DNA of 64,000 nt from Hamadaea flava (GTDB lineage: Bacteria; Actinomycetota; Actinomycetes; Mycobacteriales; Micromonosporaceae). Shown in pieces: positions 40,329-48,314 of the stretch (the first letter of the stretch is position 1; each line of letters starts with the position of its first letter). The notes under the pieces are model-generated. The model ran no database searches. It worked only from the letters and a program-made list of their open reading frames with translations, and was not told the DNA's origin. A program made the position numbers and the translations under genes. The stretch covers positions 2,604,001 to 2,668,000 of the forward strand of contig NZ_JAMZDZ010000001.1 of assembly GCF_024172085.1 (NCBI RefSeq), read 5' to 3'.

Positions 40329-41513
40329 GTGCGACAGCCGGCCACGATTCCCGAGGGCGCCCGGGCCCGCGCGGAGCTGCTGCTCATCCAGGCCTCCGCA
40401 GCACTACGCGCGGTTCAGCTCGCGGTGGGCCTGCCGGTGTTGTTGTCCGGGGGGCTGGATGACTTCCGGGTCCAGTGGTTGATCGTGGCCAGCCATCTGT
40501 CCGCGGTGTTGTGGTCGGCGGCCCTGTTCACCGCCACGCTGCGCAGCCGTCGCGTTGCGCTGCCGTGGGTGCTGGCCGACCTCATCCTCGCCGCGATGTG
40601 GCTGGTCACGGTGCCACAGCTGTGCGTCACCTCGTGCGTGAGCGGATGGCAGCTGTGGGTGGTGCCGTCAGCGATGGGCTCCATCATCCTGGCCACGATC
40701 TTCGTCCAGGCCGGCGTCGCGGCGGTGGGCGCCGCTACGGTCGTCGGGGCGTACGTGCTGGGCATCCAGGAACACCTGGCGCGGACCGCAGCCGCGCCGA
40801 ACACCCTCGGCACAGTGGGCGTCAATGTGTTCTTCATGCTGGGCTTCGGCGTGCTCGGCTGGCTGTGCGCGCGCCTGTTGCGGGAATCGGCCCGCCGACT
40901 GGACGCGGCGACCGCCGAGGCGATCGAGGCGCGGGCCCGGGAGGCCACCGCCACCGCCCGCTACGACGAACGGATCCGGCAGTTCGACGCGTTGCACCAC
41001 ACCGTGCTCAGCACGCTGAGCAAGATCGCCCGAGGCGGCTTGGACCACCGTGCCGAGGATGTCCGAGAGCTGTGCGCCCGCGACGCGGATTTCCTGCGCG
41101 GCATGATCAGCGGCCAGGGCGACGGCGGGCCGGGTGACTTCCTCGCCTCGCTGGCCGGGGTGGTCCGCGACAAGCAGGCGCTCGGGCTGCGGGTGCACTC
41201 GCAGTTCCATGCCCTGCCGACCGAGCTACCGCCACCGGTCGCGGCCGGGCTGCTCAGCGCGGTACGCGAGGCGCTGAACAACGTCGCCCTGCACGCTGAA
41301 GCCGACGAGGCGTGGCTGACCGCGGTCGGTGAGGACGGCGGCGTACGCATCGTGGTCGTCGATCGGGGCGTCGGGTTCGACCCGGCCCTGACGCCGCCCG
41401 GCCGAGGTCTGGTCCGGGAACTGCGGCATCGGGTCATCGAGATCGGCGGCACCGTGTCGGTCTCGTCCGGCCCCGGTGACGGGGCCGTGGTGGAGGTGTC
41501 ATGGAGCCCGTGA
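40329..41513 (+). CDS. Sensor histidine kinase, atypical H-box
   Basis: A 394-aa kinase. Six hydrophobic segments span residues about 20-175. A coiled linker (LDAATAEAIEARAREATATA) leads to the dimerisation helix FDALHHTVLSTLSKIARGG, which resembles but differs from canonical HisKA_3 LHD boxes: the Asp after the first His is His. The HATPase has VREALNNVALHAEADEAWL and VVDRGVGFDP. The start is GTG 40329. It overlaps the response regulator by 13 nt. Confidence 0.87.
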   Translation: MRQPATIPEGARARAELLLIQASAALRAVQLAVGLPVLLSGGLDDFRVQWLIVASHLSAVLWSAALFTATLRSRRVALPWVLADLILAAMWLVTVPQLCVTSCVSGWQLWVVPSAMGSIILATIFVQAGVAAVGAATVVGAYVLGIQEHLARTAAAPNTLGTVGVNVFFMLGFGVLGWLCARLLRESARRLDAATAEAIEARAREATATARYDERIRQFDALHHTVLSTLSKIARGGLDHRAEDVRELCARDADFLRGMISGQGDGGPGDFLASLAGVVRDKQALGLRVHSQFHALPTELPPPVAAGLLSAVREALNNVALHAEADEAWLTAVGEDGGVRIVVVDRGVGFDPALTPPGRGLVRELRHRVIEIGGTVSVSSGPGDGAVVEVSWSP

Positions 41514-42199
41514 TCGAGATCGCCGCCATCGACAACGACCAGATGCTCCTGGAGGGCATGGCGACCTGGATCGCGGGAGTGCCCGACATCCGGCTGGTGG
41601 CGACCGCGCCGTCGGTGGCCGACTTCTTGAGTCAGACCGTCACCGCGCGGATCGTGTTGCTGGACCTCAACCTCGAGGACTTCACCGACCCCGTCGACAA
41701 CGTGGCGGCGCTGGTCCACGCGGGATTCACCGTCATCGTGATCACGGTGGTGCCCGATCTGTCGTACATCCTGGCGACGACCGAGGCCGGTGCGGTGGCG
41801 TACGTCGCCAAGACCAGCAATCTCACCAACCTGGCCGACGTCGTCCGCGCGGTGGCTCGCGGAGACTCGCCGTTGACCACGGAACATGCCTTCTGGCTGG
41901 GGCGCGACGACCGGCCGGATCGGCCCGAATTGACTCCACGTGAGCATGAAGTGCTGGTGGCGTACGGGCGCGGGATGACCGTGGACGCGGTGGCCCGGCG
42001 GCTGGGCATCGCGGCCGGCACGGTACGGACCCACCTGGAGCGAGCGAAGCAGAAGTACGCCGAGGCGGGCCGCCCCATCCGGCATCGCGGCCAGTACGGC
42101 GAACGGATCCGCGAGGACGGGCTGGGGCGCGAGCGGCTACCCGGGCCGGGCAGCAACCCACCGGCGCGCACCGAGGAGCAAGGCCCGCTCACAGCCTGA
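41501..42199 (+). CDS. LuxR-type response regulator
   Basis: A 232-aa regulator. The receiver has AAIDNDQMLLEGM, phospho-acceptor Asp in IVLLDLNLED and Lys in AYVAKTSN. The HTH (about 145-205) has LTPREHEVLVAYGRGMTVDA and VARRLGIAAGTVRTHLERAK, followed by a polar tail. It is translationally coupled to the kinase gene and partners with it. Possible targets are the flanking secreted-protein genes; no shared site was identified. Confidence 0.9.
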   Translation: MEPVIEIAAIDNDQMLLEGMATWIAGVPDIRLVATAPSVADFLSQTVTARIVLLDLNLEDFTDPVDNVAALVHAGFTVIVITVVPDLSYILATTEAGAVAYVAKTSNLTNLADVVRAVARGDSPLTTEHAFWLGRDDRPDRPELTPREHEVLVAYGRGMTVDAVARRLGIAAGTVRTHLERAKQKYAEAGRPIRHRGQYGERIREDGLGRERLPGPGSNPPARTEEQGPLTA

Positions 42200-42292
42200 T
42201 CGACTAGGCAGTTCTGCCGACTCACCTCACCGGGACCGACTGATTATCGTCCCTTTTCGAGATCTGGCCCGGCACATCCCCAGGAGGATCAG

Positions 42293-42631
42293 ATGAGTGT
42301 GCTCGTCAAGAAGGCACGGTCGGCGGCTCTGGCGCTGGCAATGGCCGGCGTCGCCTTCATGGTCGCGCCGATTTCCCCGGCCGCCGCGTCGCCCACCAAC
42401 TGCTCGATCATCGCCCACCCCATCCTGCCCGCGTATGGCCGGGCGGCCCACTGCACATCCGGCACCGGAGAGTTCCGCATCGTCATCCGTTGCAGCAACG
42501 GATACAACGGCGGCCCCGACTTCTACTACTACGGCGAGTGGGTACGCCCCGGCGACTACTCCATGACCGCTTGCCTGACCGGCGCGGCCGGCGGCTTCTA
42601 CCGGTCCTCGTACATCGCCAAGCGCGGCTGA
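42293..42631 (+). CDS. Small secreted protein (112 aa)
   Basis: MSVLVKKARSAALALAMAGV plus AFMVAPISPAAAS is a Sec signal peptide; the mature part is about 78 residues with four Cys (NCSII, AHCTS, IRCSN, TACLT), likely two disulfides, and aromatic segments such as FYYYGEWVRPGDYS. CAGGAGGATC precedes the ATG. The family is unknown; small disulfide-bonded secreted proteins of this kind are common in streptomycetes and relatives. Confidence 0.8.
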   Translation: MSVLVKKARSAALALAMAGVAFMVAPISPAAASPTNCSIIAHPILPAYGRAAHCTSGTGEFRIVIRCSNGYNGGPDFYYYGEWVRPGDYSMTACLTGAAGGFYRSSYIAKRG

Positions 42632-42655
42632 TCGTTCATCGATCCAGCGCACCTT

Positions 42656-42695
42656 CGAGGCGGGCCGCCGGGCACGATCCCGGCGACCCGCCTCG
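42656..42695. terminator. Terminator hairpin after small secreted-protein gene
   Basis: CGAGGCGGG pairs with CCCGCCTCG, continued by CGCCGGG/CCCGGCG after one mismatch, over loop CACGAT, 25 nt past the stop codon. Confidence 0.75.
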
Positions 42696-42792
42696 ACTGT
42701 CTTCCAGGCCGATCTCGCCGAGGATCCTCGCCGGAGAAGGCCCGGCAGCTACGCGGACCCCGGAGTGGACGCCGAACGGTAGCGTGCCGCGT

Positions 42793-43227
42793 ATGACGAC
42801 GGGGGCGAGGCCAGACGAGGTCCGACGGTGGAAGCTGATCGCATTGGCGAGTGCGTTCGTCGCGGTCGCGGCGGTGGCCGGGCTGATCGGATGGGTCGCT
42901 CGCAGTTCGACCGTCGCAGACGCCCCGCCTGTCGAGACGTTCACCGGTGGCGGTTGGACGCTCAGCGGACGGTGTGACGAGGCCGAAGGCCAGCGGCTCT
43001 CCGTCGGCACGGCGGTGACGGTCCTCAGCGCCGACGGTGCTCAGCTCGCGGTCGGCAAGATCGTGTCCGGTCCGGTGGGCGTCGACCAAGGCTGCCGTCA
43101 GGAGTTCCTGATCGACGGCATTCCCGGCAGGCGGGGCGTCTATCTGCTCGAGGTCGGCCACTGGCGGCACCCGGTCTCCGAGGCTCAGCTCCGCGGCAAC
43201 CAGGCGGAGCTGAGCCTCATCTCCTAG
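42793..43227 (+). CDS. Membrane-anchored small protein
   Basis: A 144-aa protein: a short cytoplasmic N-terminus (MTTGARPDEVRRW), one helix LIALASAFVAVAAVAGLIGW and an extracytoplasmic beta-rich domain with two Cys (LSGRCDEAEG, DQGCRQEFLI). It may be a substrate-binding-like or sensor module; no family recognised. It follows the secreted protein after a terminator, so it probably has its own promoter. Confidence 0.68.
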   Translation: MTTGARPDEVRRWKLIALASAFVAVAAVAGLIGWVARSSTVADAPPVETFTGGGWTLSGRCDEAEGQRLSVGTAVTVLSADGAQLAVGKIVSGPVGVDQGCRQEFLIDGIPGRRGVYLLEVGHWRHPVSEAQLRGNQAELSLIS

Positions 43228-43512
43228 CCGTCGCAGTGGTCGATCTGGGCCGGCAGGTCCGGTGGATCAGTCGACATCCATCGGGTCGGCTCGACCGACG
43301 CGTGCGGGTCGTCATCTTCTCCTACGAATGCGGGCTGGTACGCCTCGGTTCATGGCCGGGCGGGCGGCGTCCTCACAGCATCCGATGTAGATGGACGCGC
43401 TCGGAACGCGTTGTGCCTCCGATGCCACGGAAGTCCGCTTCTGTGGTCGAATAGCGGCCGAACGCCGGAGCCACAGTGGATCCGGCATGTCCGTCCGTTT
43501 TGGAGGATCGCA

Positions 43513-43917
43513 ATGATGAAATGGACCCGCAGGTGGGCCTTGGGCGTAGCGGCGACGGTTCTGGTGGTGGCCGGCACGGCCGCGCCGGCGCACGCGAGCA
43601 CGAACATCGGCTGGATGTACACGCAGGGCGCCAACGGCAAGGCCTACTTCGACGCGGATGTCGCCGGATGGACGGGCGCCGAGCAGATCACCGTCTGCGA
43701 CATCGACACGGACGGCCACTCGGTGCGCGCGTATCTGTACAACGAGAACACCGGCCGCCTGATCGAGTGGATCGGCGACTCGCAGAACGACGGGAGTTGC
43801 GTCAGCGTGGCGTACAACATGGTCACCGACGAGGTTCTGGTCGAGCTCGCGGTGTGCGACTACGAGGCCAGCACGGGCAAGGTCTGGGACTGCGCCAGCG
43901 CACGGGGCTGGTCCTGA
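43513..43917 (+). CDS. Small secreted protein (134 aa)
   Basis: MMKWTRRWALGVAATVLVVA with GTAAPAHAS is a signal peptide; the mature protein of about 103 residues has four Cys (TVCDID, GSCVSV, AVCDYE, WDCASA) and beta-strand patterns. GGAGGATCGCA precedes the ATG at 43513. It is not closely similar to the neighbouring secreted proteins, but shares their size and cysteine style. Function unknown. Confidence 0.78.
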   Translation: MMKWTRRWALGVAATVLVVAGTAAPAHASTNIGWMYTQGANGKAYFDADVAGWTGAEQITVCDIDTDGHSVRAYLYNENTGRLIEWIGDSQNDGSCVSVAYNMVTDEVLVELAVCDYEASTGKVWDCASARGWS

Positions 43918-44016
43918 TCGGTGACCGCGGGTGGTGCGCGGACTGCGCACCACGTTCAGGATTTCGCTGTTGATCTAGGGATGGCCGGAAAGATCAGGAT
44001 CTGGCATGCTACGGCG

Positions 44017-44445
44017 ATGAATATTGCGAAACGTATCGCCATCGTCGTGGTTGGCGCGCTTACGGCGGTCATGGCCGTTGCGGGGCCTGCCTCGGCCGTC
44101 GTTCCCCCGCCGACCGAGTGGAACGAGGCGCAGTCGTACGGGATGGACCCGGTGACGGACGGGTGCATGCTGAACACCTATGCCCAGGCGTGTTTCCGCA
44201 AGGACGGCGACATCTTGTTCGTCAAGGACATGGAGTCCGACGGCTATCCCGCCGTCATCTACTGGCAGAACCACTACAACGGCGAGTTCTACCGCCAGGG
44301 CATCTGCATCAACCGGCTGACGGCTGGACATTGGGGAACCTGCAACAAGGACTACCACGAGGGCAGCCTCATCAGCTTCCGGGCCTGTCGATACATCGAC
44401 GGCGAGCTGAGCAACTGCACGGACTGGAAGGGCATCAACGCCTGA
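44017..44445 (+). CDS. Small secreted protein (142 aa)
   Basis: MNIAKRIAIVVVGALTAVMA and VAGPASAV form a signal peptide. The mature part has six Cys (GCMLN, QACFRK, GICIN, GTCNKD, RACRY, SNCTDW), enough for three disulfides, and DILFVKDMESDGYPAVIYW strands. ATG 44017 gives a standard signal peptide; the in-frame ATG at 43981 would add 12 residues. A strong terminator follows. Function unknown. Confidence 0.75.
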   Translation: MNIAKRIAIVVVGALTAVMAVAGPASAVVPPPTEWNEAQSYGMDPVTDGCMLNTYAQACFRKDGDILFVKDMESDGYPAVIYWQNHYNGEFYRQGICINRLTAGHWGTCNKDYHEGSLISFRACRYIDGELSNCTDWKGINA

Positions 44446-44484
44446 CCCCAGGCTCGCTCAACCCGTCCAACGGGTGCGGACGGT

Positions 44485-44512
44485 GCCGCGCTGGAAACCT
44501 TTCCAGCGCGGC
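44485..44512. terminator. Perfect 13-bp bidirectional terminator
   Basis: GCCGCGCTGGAAA (44485-44497) and TTTCCAGCGCGGC (44500-44512) form an almost continuous palindrome between the convergent secreted-protein and TetR genes. Confidence 0.82.
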
Positions 44513-44537
44513 ATCACCGTCTCTCTACGATGGGCTG

Positions 44538-45182
44538 TCAATCCTCGGTCGTGCGGTAGCCGTACAGGAAGGTCCGGACGCCCGCGGCGACCATCTCGGC
44601 CAGCTCCTCGCGGGTGGGCGTACGCCCCTCGCGGAACAGCGTGGTGCTTTCGAACGTGGTCAGCGCCGTGAAGTGCAACGCCATCCGTTCCAGGTCACCG
44701 GATCGCAGCACGCCCTCCTCGACCAGTACGCGAAGACGCTCGACCACCTCGGCGCGTACGCGCAACGGGCCGGCCTGTAGCCAGCCGTCGAGCATCTCGG
44801 CCGGGAAATGCCGCCGTTCGGCGTTGATCTGCTGGACGAGTGCGAAGTGGTCGGGAAAGTCCAGCCCGTGCGCGACGAGCGCGTGGCCGATCACGAAGAG
44901 CTGCTCCTCCGGCCCGGCTGCGTCCCGCAGGCCGTCGTCCAGATAGGCCGAGAACGCGTCGGCGACCCGGACGGCGCTCATCGCCAGCACGCTGGAGAAC
45001 AGCGCTTCCTTGCTCGGGAAGTGCTTGTAGAGCGTACGTGTGGAGACGCCGGCTTCCCGCGCGATGGTGTCGGTGGTGGTGCGGGCGTACCCGTCGCGGC
45101 CGAAGACCGCGCGTGCCGCCTCGACGATCGCGTCGCGTTTGGCCGGCCGCCCACGGGTGGGCGGTTGTGACGTCTCCGACAT
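44538..45182 (-). CDS. TetR-family regulator
   Basis: A 214-aa TetR protein: HTH near residues 15-62 (RDAIVEAARAVFGRDGYART, DTIAREAGVSTRTLYKHFPS, KEALFSSVL) and a TetR_C-type ligand domain. It diverges from the FMN-reductase/DHA2 efflux pair at 45259, the typical arrangement of a drug-responsive repressor. No clean palindrome was found in the 76-nt gap. Confidence 0.91.
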   Translation of the reverse strand: MSETSQPPTRGRPAKRDAIVEAARAVFGRDGYARTTTDTIAREAGVSTRTLYKHFPSKEALFSSVLAMSAVRVADAFSAYLDDGLRDAAGPEEQLFVIGHALVAHGLDFPDHFALVQQINAERRHFPAEMLDGWLQAGPLRVRAEVVERLRVLVEEGVLRSGDLERMALHFTALTTFESTTLFREGRTPTREELAEMVAAGVRTFLYGYRTTED

Positions 45183-45258
45183 GATCTCCCCTTCGGCGGC
45201 CGGGCCGCGCTAATTTCTGCCGTACACGCTTTACTTTACCTCAGTGGGAGGCGGTCCA

Positions 45259-45825
45259 ATGAGCGAGGCTCTCAAACTCGCGGTCATCCTGGGCAGTGTG
45301 CGGCCTGGTCGCCGGGCCGATGCCGTCGGGCGGTGGGTCCAGCGCCACGCCGCGCGGCGGCCGGGTGTCGAGGCGGAGGTCGTCGACATCGCGGCTTACC
45401 AGCTGCCGGTGCTCGACGAGCCGCTGCCTGCGGCGTACGGGCGTTACGCGCATCCGCACACCCAGGCGTGGGCGGACACGATCGCCGCCTTCGACGGGTA
45501 CGTCTTCGTGACCCCGGAGTACAACCGCTCCATCCCCGGGCCGCTGAAGAACGCGATCGACTTCCTGTACGCCGAGTGGCACAACAAGTCCGCCGGGTTC
45601 GTCAGCTACGGCATGGACGCGGCCGGCACCCGGGCGGTCGAGCACCTGCGGGTGGTCATGGGCGAGCTGCAGGTCGCCGATGTGCGGGCGCAGGTCGCGC
45701 TGACCCTGGGCGGCGACTTCGACGGCGACGCGTTCCAGCCCTTGCCGTATCGGTCCGGCCAGCTGGACATGATGCTCGACCAGCTCACCACCTGGAGCCA
45801 CGCGCTGCGGACGGTCCGGCGATGA
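45259..45825 (+). CDS. NADPH-dependent FMN reductase
   Basis: A 188-aa flavodoxin-fold reductase: LKLAVILGSVRPGRRADAV (FMN phosphate loop), YVFVTPEYNRSIPGPLKNAI and FVSYGMDAAGTRAVEHLR. It reduces FMN, quinones or azo compounds with NAD(P)H. GGGAGG is 7 nt before the ATG at 45259. Its stop overlaps the efflux-pump ATG by 4 nt (ATGA), so the two are coupled. Confidence 0.92.
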   Translation: MSEALKLAVILGSVRPGRRADAVGRWVQRHAARRPGVEAEVVDIAAYQLPVLDEPLPAAYGRYAHPHTQAWADTIAAFDGYVFVTPEYNRSIPGPLKNAIDFLYAEWHNKSAGFVSYGMDAAGTRAVEHLRVVMGELQVADVRAQVALTLGGDFDGDAFQPLPYRSGQLDMMLDQLTTWSHALRTVRR

Positions 45826-47288
45826 CGACCACCGTGCCGACGCGCCGGGACGAGGCGATCCGATGGCCGGTCTGGCGGCTGGCGCTGGTGATCGCGTTCG
45901 CCGCCTTCATGAGCCAGCTCGACACCTCGGTCGTCAATGTCGGGCTCGACAGCATCGCCGCCGATCTGGGCGCCGATCTCAGCGACGCCCAGTGGGTCGC
46001 GAGCGCGTACCTGATCGCGCTCGGCCTGTCCCTGCCGGCCAGCGGCTGGCTCGGGCGGCGGCTCGGCGTCGGGCGGGTGTGGTTCGCCGCGCTGGCCGCG
46101 TTCACCGGCACGTCCGCGCTGTGCGCGCTCGCCGACGGCGTGTGGTGGCTGGTCGCGGCTCGCGTGTTGCAGGGACTCAGCGCCGGGTTGCTGCTGCCGG
46201 CCGGGCAGACGATCCTCGGCCAGGCGGTCGGCCCCCAGCGGCTCGGCCGGGTCATGGCCACCCTCGGCATCGCCGTCAGCCTCGGTCCCGCGCTCGGCCC
46301 GGTCGCCGGCGGCCTGATCATCCACAACGGATCATGGCCGTGGTTGTTCCTGGTCAATCTCCCGCTCGGCGGGATCGCGCTCTACCTCGGCTGGCGGTTC
46401 GTGCCGCGCGACCGGCCCGACGCGCATCCGGGCCGGCTCGACTGGCCCGGCCTGCTGCTGGTCAGCGCCGGCGTGCCGCTGCTCGTCTACGGGCTCACCG
46501 CCTGGGGCGAGCAGGGCAGCCTCGCGAGCCTCGGCGCCGGTGGCCCGGTCACGCTCGGCGGGCTGCTCCTGCTGACATTCATCTGGTACGCACGACGCAC
46601 CGTCCGGCCGGTGTTGGATCTTCGCCTGTTCGCCAATCGGGCGTACGCGGCAGCCACCGCGACCGGTGCGGTCATGGGTGCCGCCATGTTCGGCGCGACG
46701 CTGCTCTTCCCGCTGTACTTCCAGATCGGCCGGGGCGCGGGCGTCCTCGAGACCGGAGTGGCGCTGATTCCGCTCGGCCTCGGCACCGCGGTGGCGCTGC
46801 CGATCAGCGGCCGATTGCTGGACCGGATCGGCGGCGGGCTGGTCAGCCTGGTCGGCGGGCTCGGCACGGCTGCTTCCACGGTTCCGTTCGCGCTGGCGGG
46901 CACGGAACTGCCCACGCCGGCCGTCCTCGGTCTGCTGTTCCTGCGCGGCGTGGGTATCGCGTTCGCCGTCGGCCCGGCGTCGATCGCGGCGTTCAAGGCG
47001 GTCACCACCGCTCAGTTGCCCGATGCCACCACCCAGGTGAACATCGCGCAGCGGGTGGGCGGGGCGCTGGGCGGAGCCGTCTTCGCCGTCCTCCTGGCCA
47101 CCCGGCTGCCCGGCGGCGTCGACGCCGCGTTCCGGCAGACGTTCTGGTGGCTCACCGCCGCCTCGGCGCTCGGCCTGGCCACCGCGGCCTGGCTGACCGT
47201 CGCCGAACGCTCCCGGCCGGCGACGAGTTCCGGCGTGGACGCCACCCGGCTGCCCGAGGGCGTCCACGGCCGGTCATCGCGTGGTTGA
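45822..47288 (+). CDS. DHA2-family (14-helix) MFS drug exporter
   Basis: A 488-aa EmrB/QacA-type permease: FAAFMSQLDTSVVNVGLDSI (motif D1), the ASAYLIALGLSLPASGWLGR loop, QGLSAGLLLPAGQTIL and GPALGPVAGGLI (motif C). About 14 helices fit the length. It exports organic toxins by proton antiport. Co-transcribed with the FMN reductase and divergently controlled by TetR. Confidence 0.92.
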   Translation: MTTTVPTRRDEAIRWPVWRLALVIAFAAFMSQLDTSVVNVGLDSIAADLGADLSDAQWVASAYLIALGLSLPASGWLGRRLGVGRVWFAALAAFTGTSALCALADGVWWLVAARVLQGLSAGLLLPAGQTILGQAVGPQRLGRVMATLGIAVSLGPALGPVAGGLIIHNGSWPWLFLVNLPLGGIALYLGWRFVPRDRPDAHPGRLDWPGLLLVSAGVPLLVYGLTAWGEQGSLASLGAGGPVTLGGLLLLTFIWYARRTVRPVLDLRLFANRAYAAATATGAVMGAAMFGATLLFPLYFQIGRGAGVLETGVALIPLGLGTAVALPISGRLLDRIGGGLVSLVGGLGTAASTVPFALAGTELPTPAVLGLLFLRGVGIAFAVGPASIAAFKAVTTAQLPDATTQVNIAQRVGGALGGAVFAVLLATRLPGGVDAAFRQTFWWLTAASALGLATAAWLTVAERSRPATSSGVDATRLPEGVHGRSSRG

Positions 47289-47839
47289 CGTCAGCCGATG
47301 CGCCGGCGTCCCGGTGCGAAGCACTGGCCGAGCCGACGACGACGCGACTGCGGCAGCTCGCGGGCCGAGCCTGGGGTCGCCCGGCAGGCGCCCCGGCAGC
47401 CGCGCCGAGCGGCCGGTCCGGCCGACCGGGTGGCGTGGAGCCGGGCGGTCAGCTGCTCAAGGACGGTGAGCGGAGCGGGGGCGGGAAGCACGACAGACAG
47501 ACGGGTGGGTACGACCACCCAGGTGGTGAGCACAGATATACACCCAATCGGTGAGAAGTCCGCAGCAGGAAGGAGCGCGGCGGCGTACTTGACGCGACGC
47601 GCGACGAATCAGCTCTGGAGGGTTCTCACAGGGAGTACAACGGCGTGTCCTCGGCTAGACGGATGACCTGGAGAGCACGGTAATGACGCGCGACGGCACC
47701 GGTCCAGCGGTTTTCCGGGATATTTGAGCGGTGAACGATATCGTCAGATCGTGACCTGGTCATCCATACAGGTCGAGCCACTCTCGCCGAACAGGCGTCC
47801 TAGACCGCACCGGCACCGCAGCGGAGGAGACGAACAGAC
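47289..47839. other. Long intergenic region, no gene recognised
   Basis: About 550 bases between two rightward genes. Frames here show out-of-phase composition; a leftward GTG frame (47533-47291) begins plausibly (LTTWVVVPTRLSVVLPAPAP) but degrades into Arg/Ala text and is not called. No strong hairpin is seen. Confidence 0.4.
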
Positions 47840-48097
47840 ATGGCGGACGCTCACCTACGAGCCGACGACGCGGCCGCGCGTCAACTTGCCACTCGGCTGC
47901 GTCAGCAGCGAGAGCAAGCCCAGCTGTCCGCAGACGAGCTGGCGAGCCGGATCGGCATCACCGCGGCCGACGTGGAGACCATCGAGAACGGCGACCGACT
48001 GAGCCCACGCCAGCTCGTCTACGCCTGGCTGAACGCGTGCGGACTACTCGGTCCCGAGCGCCGGGACATCATGGACATCGTCGACAAGCCCCACTGA
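47840..48097 (+). CDS. Small XRE-type helix-turn-helix protein
   Basis: An 85-aa XRE/Cro-type DNA-binding protein: LATRLRQQREQAQLSADELA, SRIGITAADVETIENGDRLS and a C-terminal VYAWLNACGLLG helix. It is almost only the HTH. Acts perhaps as an autoregulator or antitoxin-like protein, though no toxin partner is adjacent. Ends at a perfect hairpin. Confidence 0.85.
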   Translation: MADAHLRADDAAARQLATRLRQQREQAQLSADELASRIGITAADVETIENGDRLSPRQLVYAWLNACGLLGPERRDIMDIVDKPH

Positions 48098-48143
48098 CCG
48101 GCGGCTACGCAATACAGCCTGGCTGAGGCGCTGACCAGCGCAG

Positions 48144-48175
48144 AGGGCGGCCCGAAGATCACTTCGGGCCGCCCT
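48144..48175. terminator. Perfect 14-bp terminator
   Basis: AGGGCGGCCCGAAG (48144-48157) pairs perfectly with 48162-48175 over loop ATCA, 47 nt after the XRE stop codon. Confidence 0.88.
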
Positions 48176-48191
48176 GGCGTCTCCGTAGGTC

Positions 48192-48222
48192 TTGACAGGC
48201 ATCAATGTTAGCGCGAACATTG
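48192..48222 (+). promoter_or_regulatory. Promoter with LacI-type operator for the arabinanase
   Basis: TTGACA at 48192-48197 is a -35 box. Immediately after it CAATGTT (48203-48209) and AACATTG (48216-48222) flank AGCGCG; the core resembles the TGTTAGCGCTAACA operator of LacI-family sugar repressors. The palindrome would block the promoter. No LacI gene is in the window. Confidence 0.65.
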
Positions 48223-48314
48223 CTGCCGCAGCCTTTCGCGACACCCTCCCTCCGAGCGTGGCCATTCGGGGACGCCGCGGTCCCCCACCCGCTCCCGACA
48301 AGGCTGGAGGCACC

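Noticed and set aside
47291-47533. Leftward GTG frame of 80 aa in the long gap
   Set aside because: Only its first 25 or so residues look coding; no ribosome site, no family, and the end is composition-driven.
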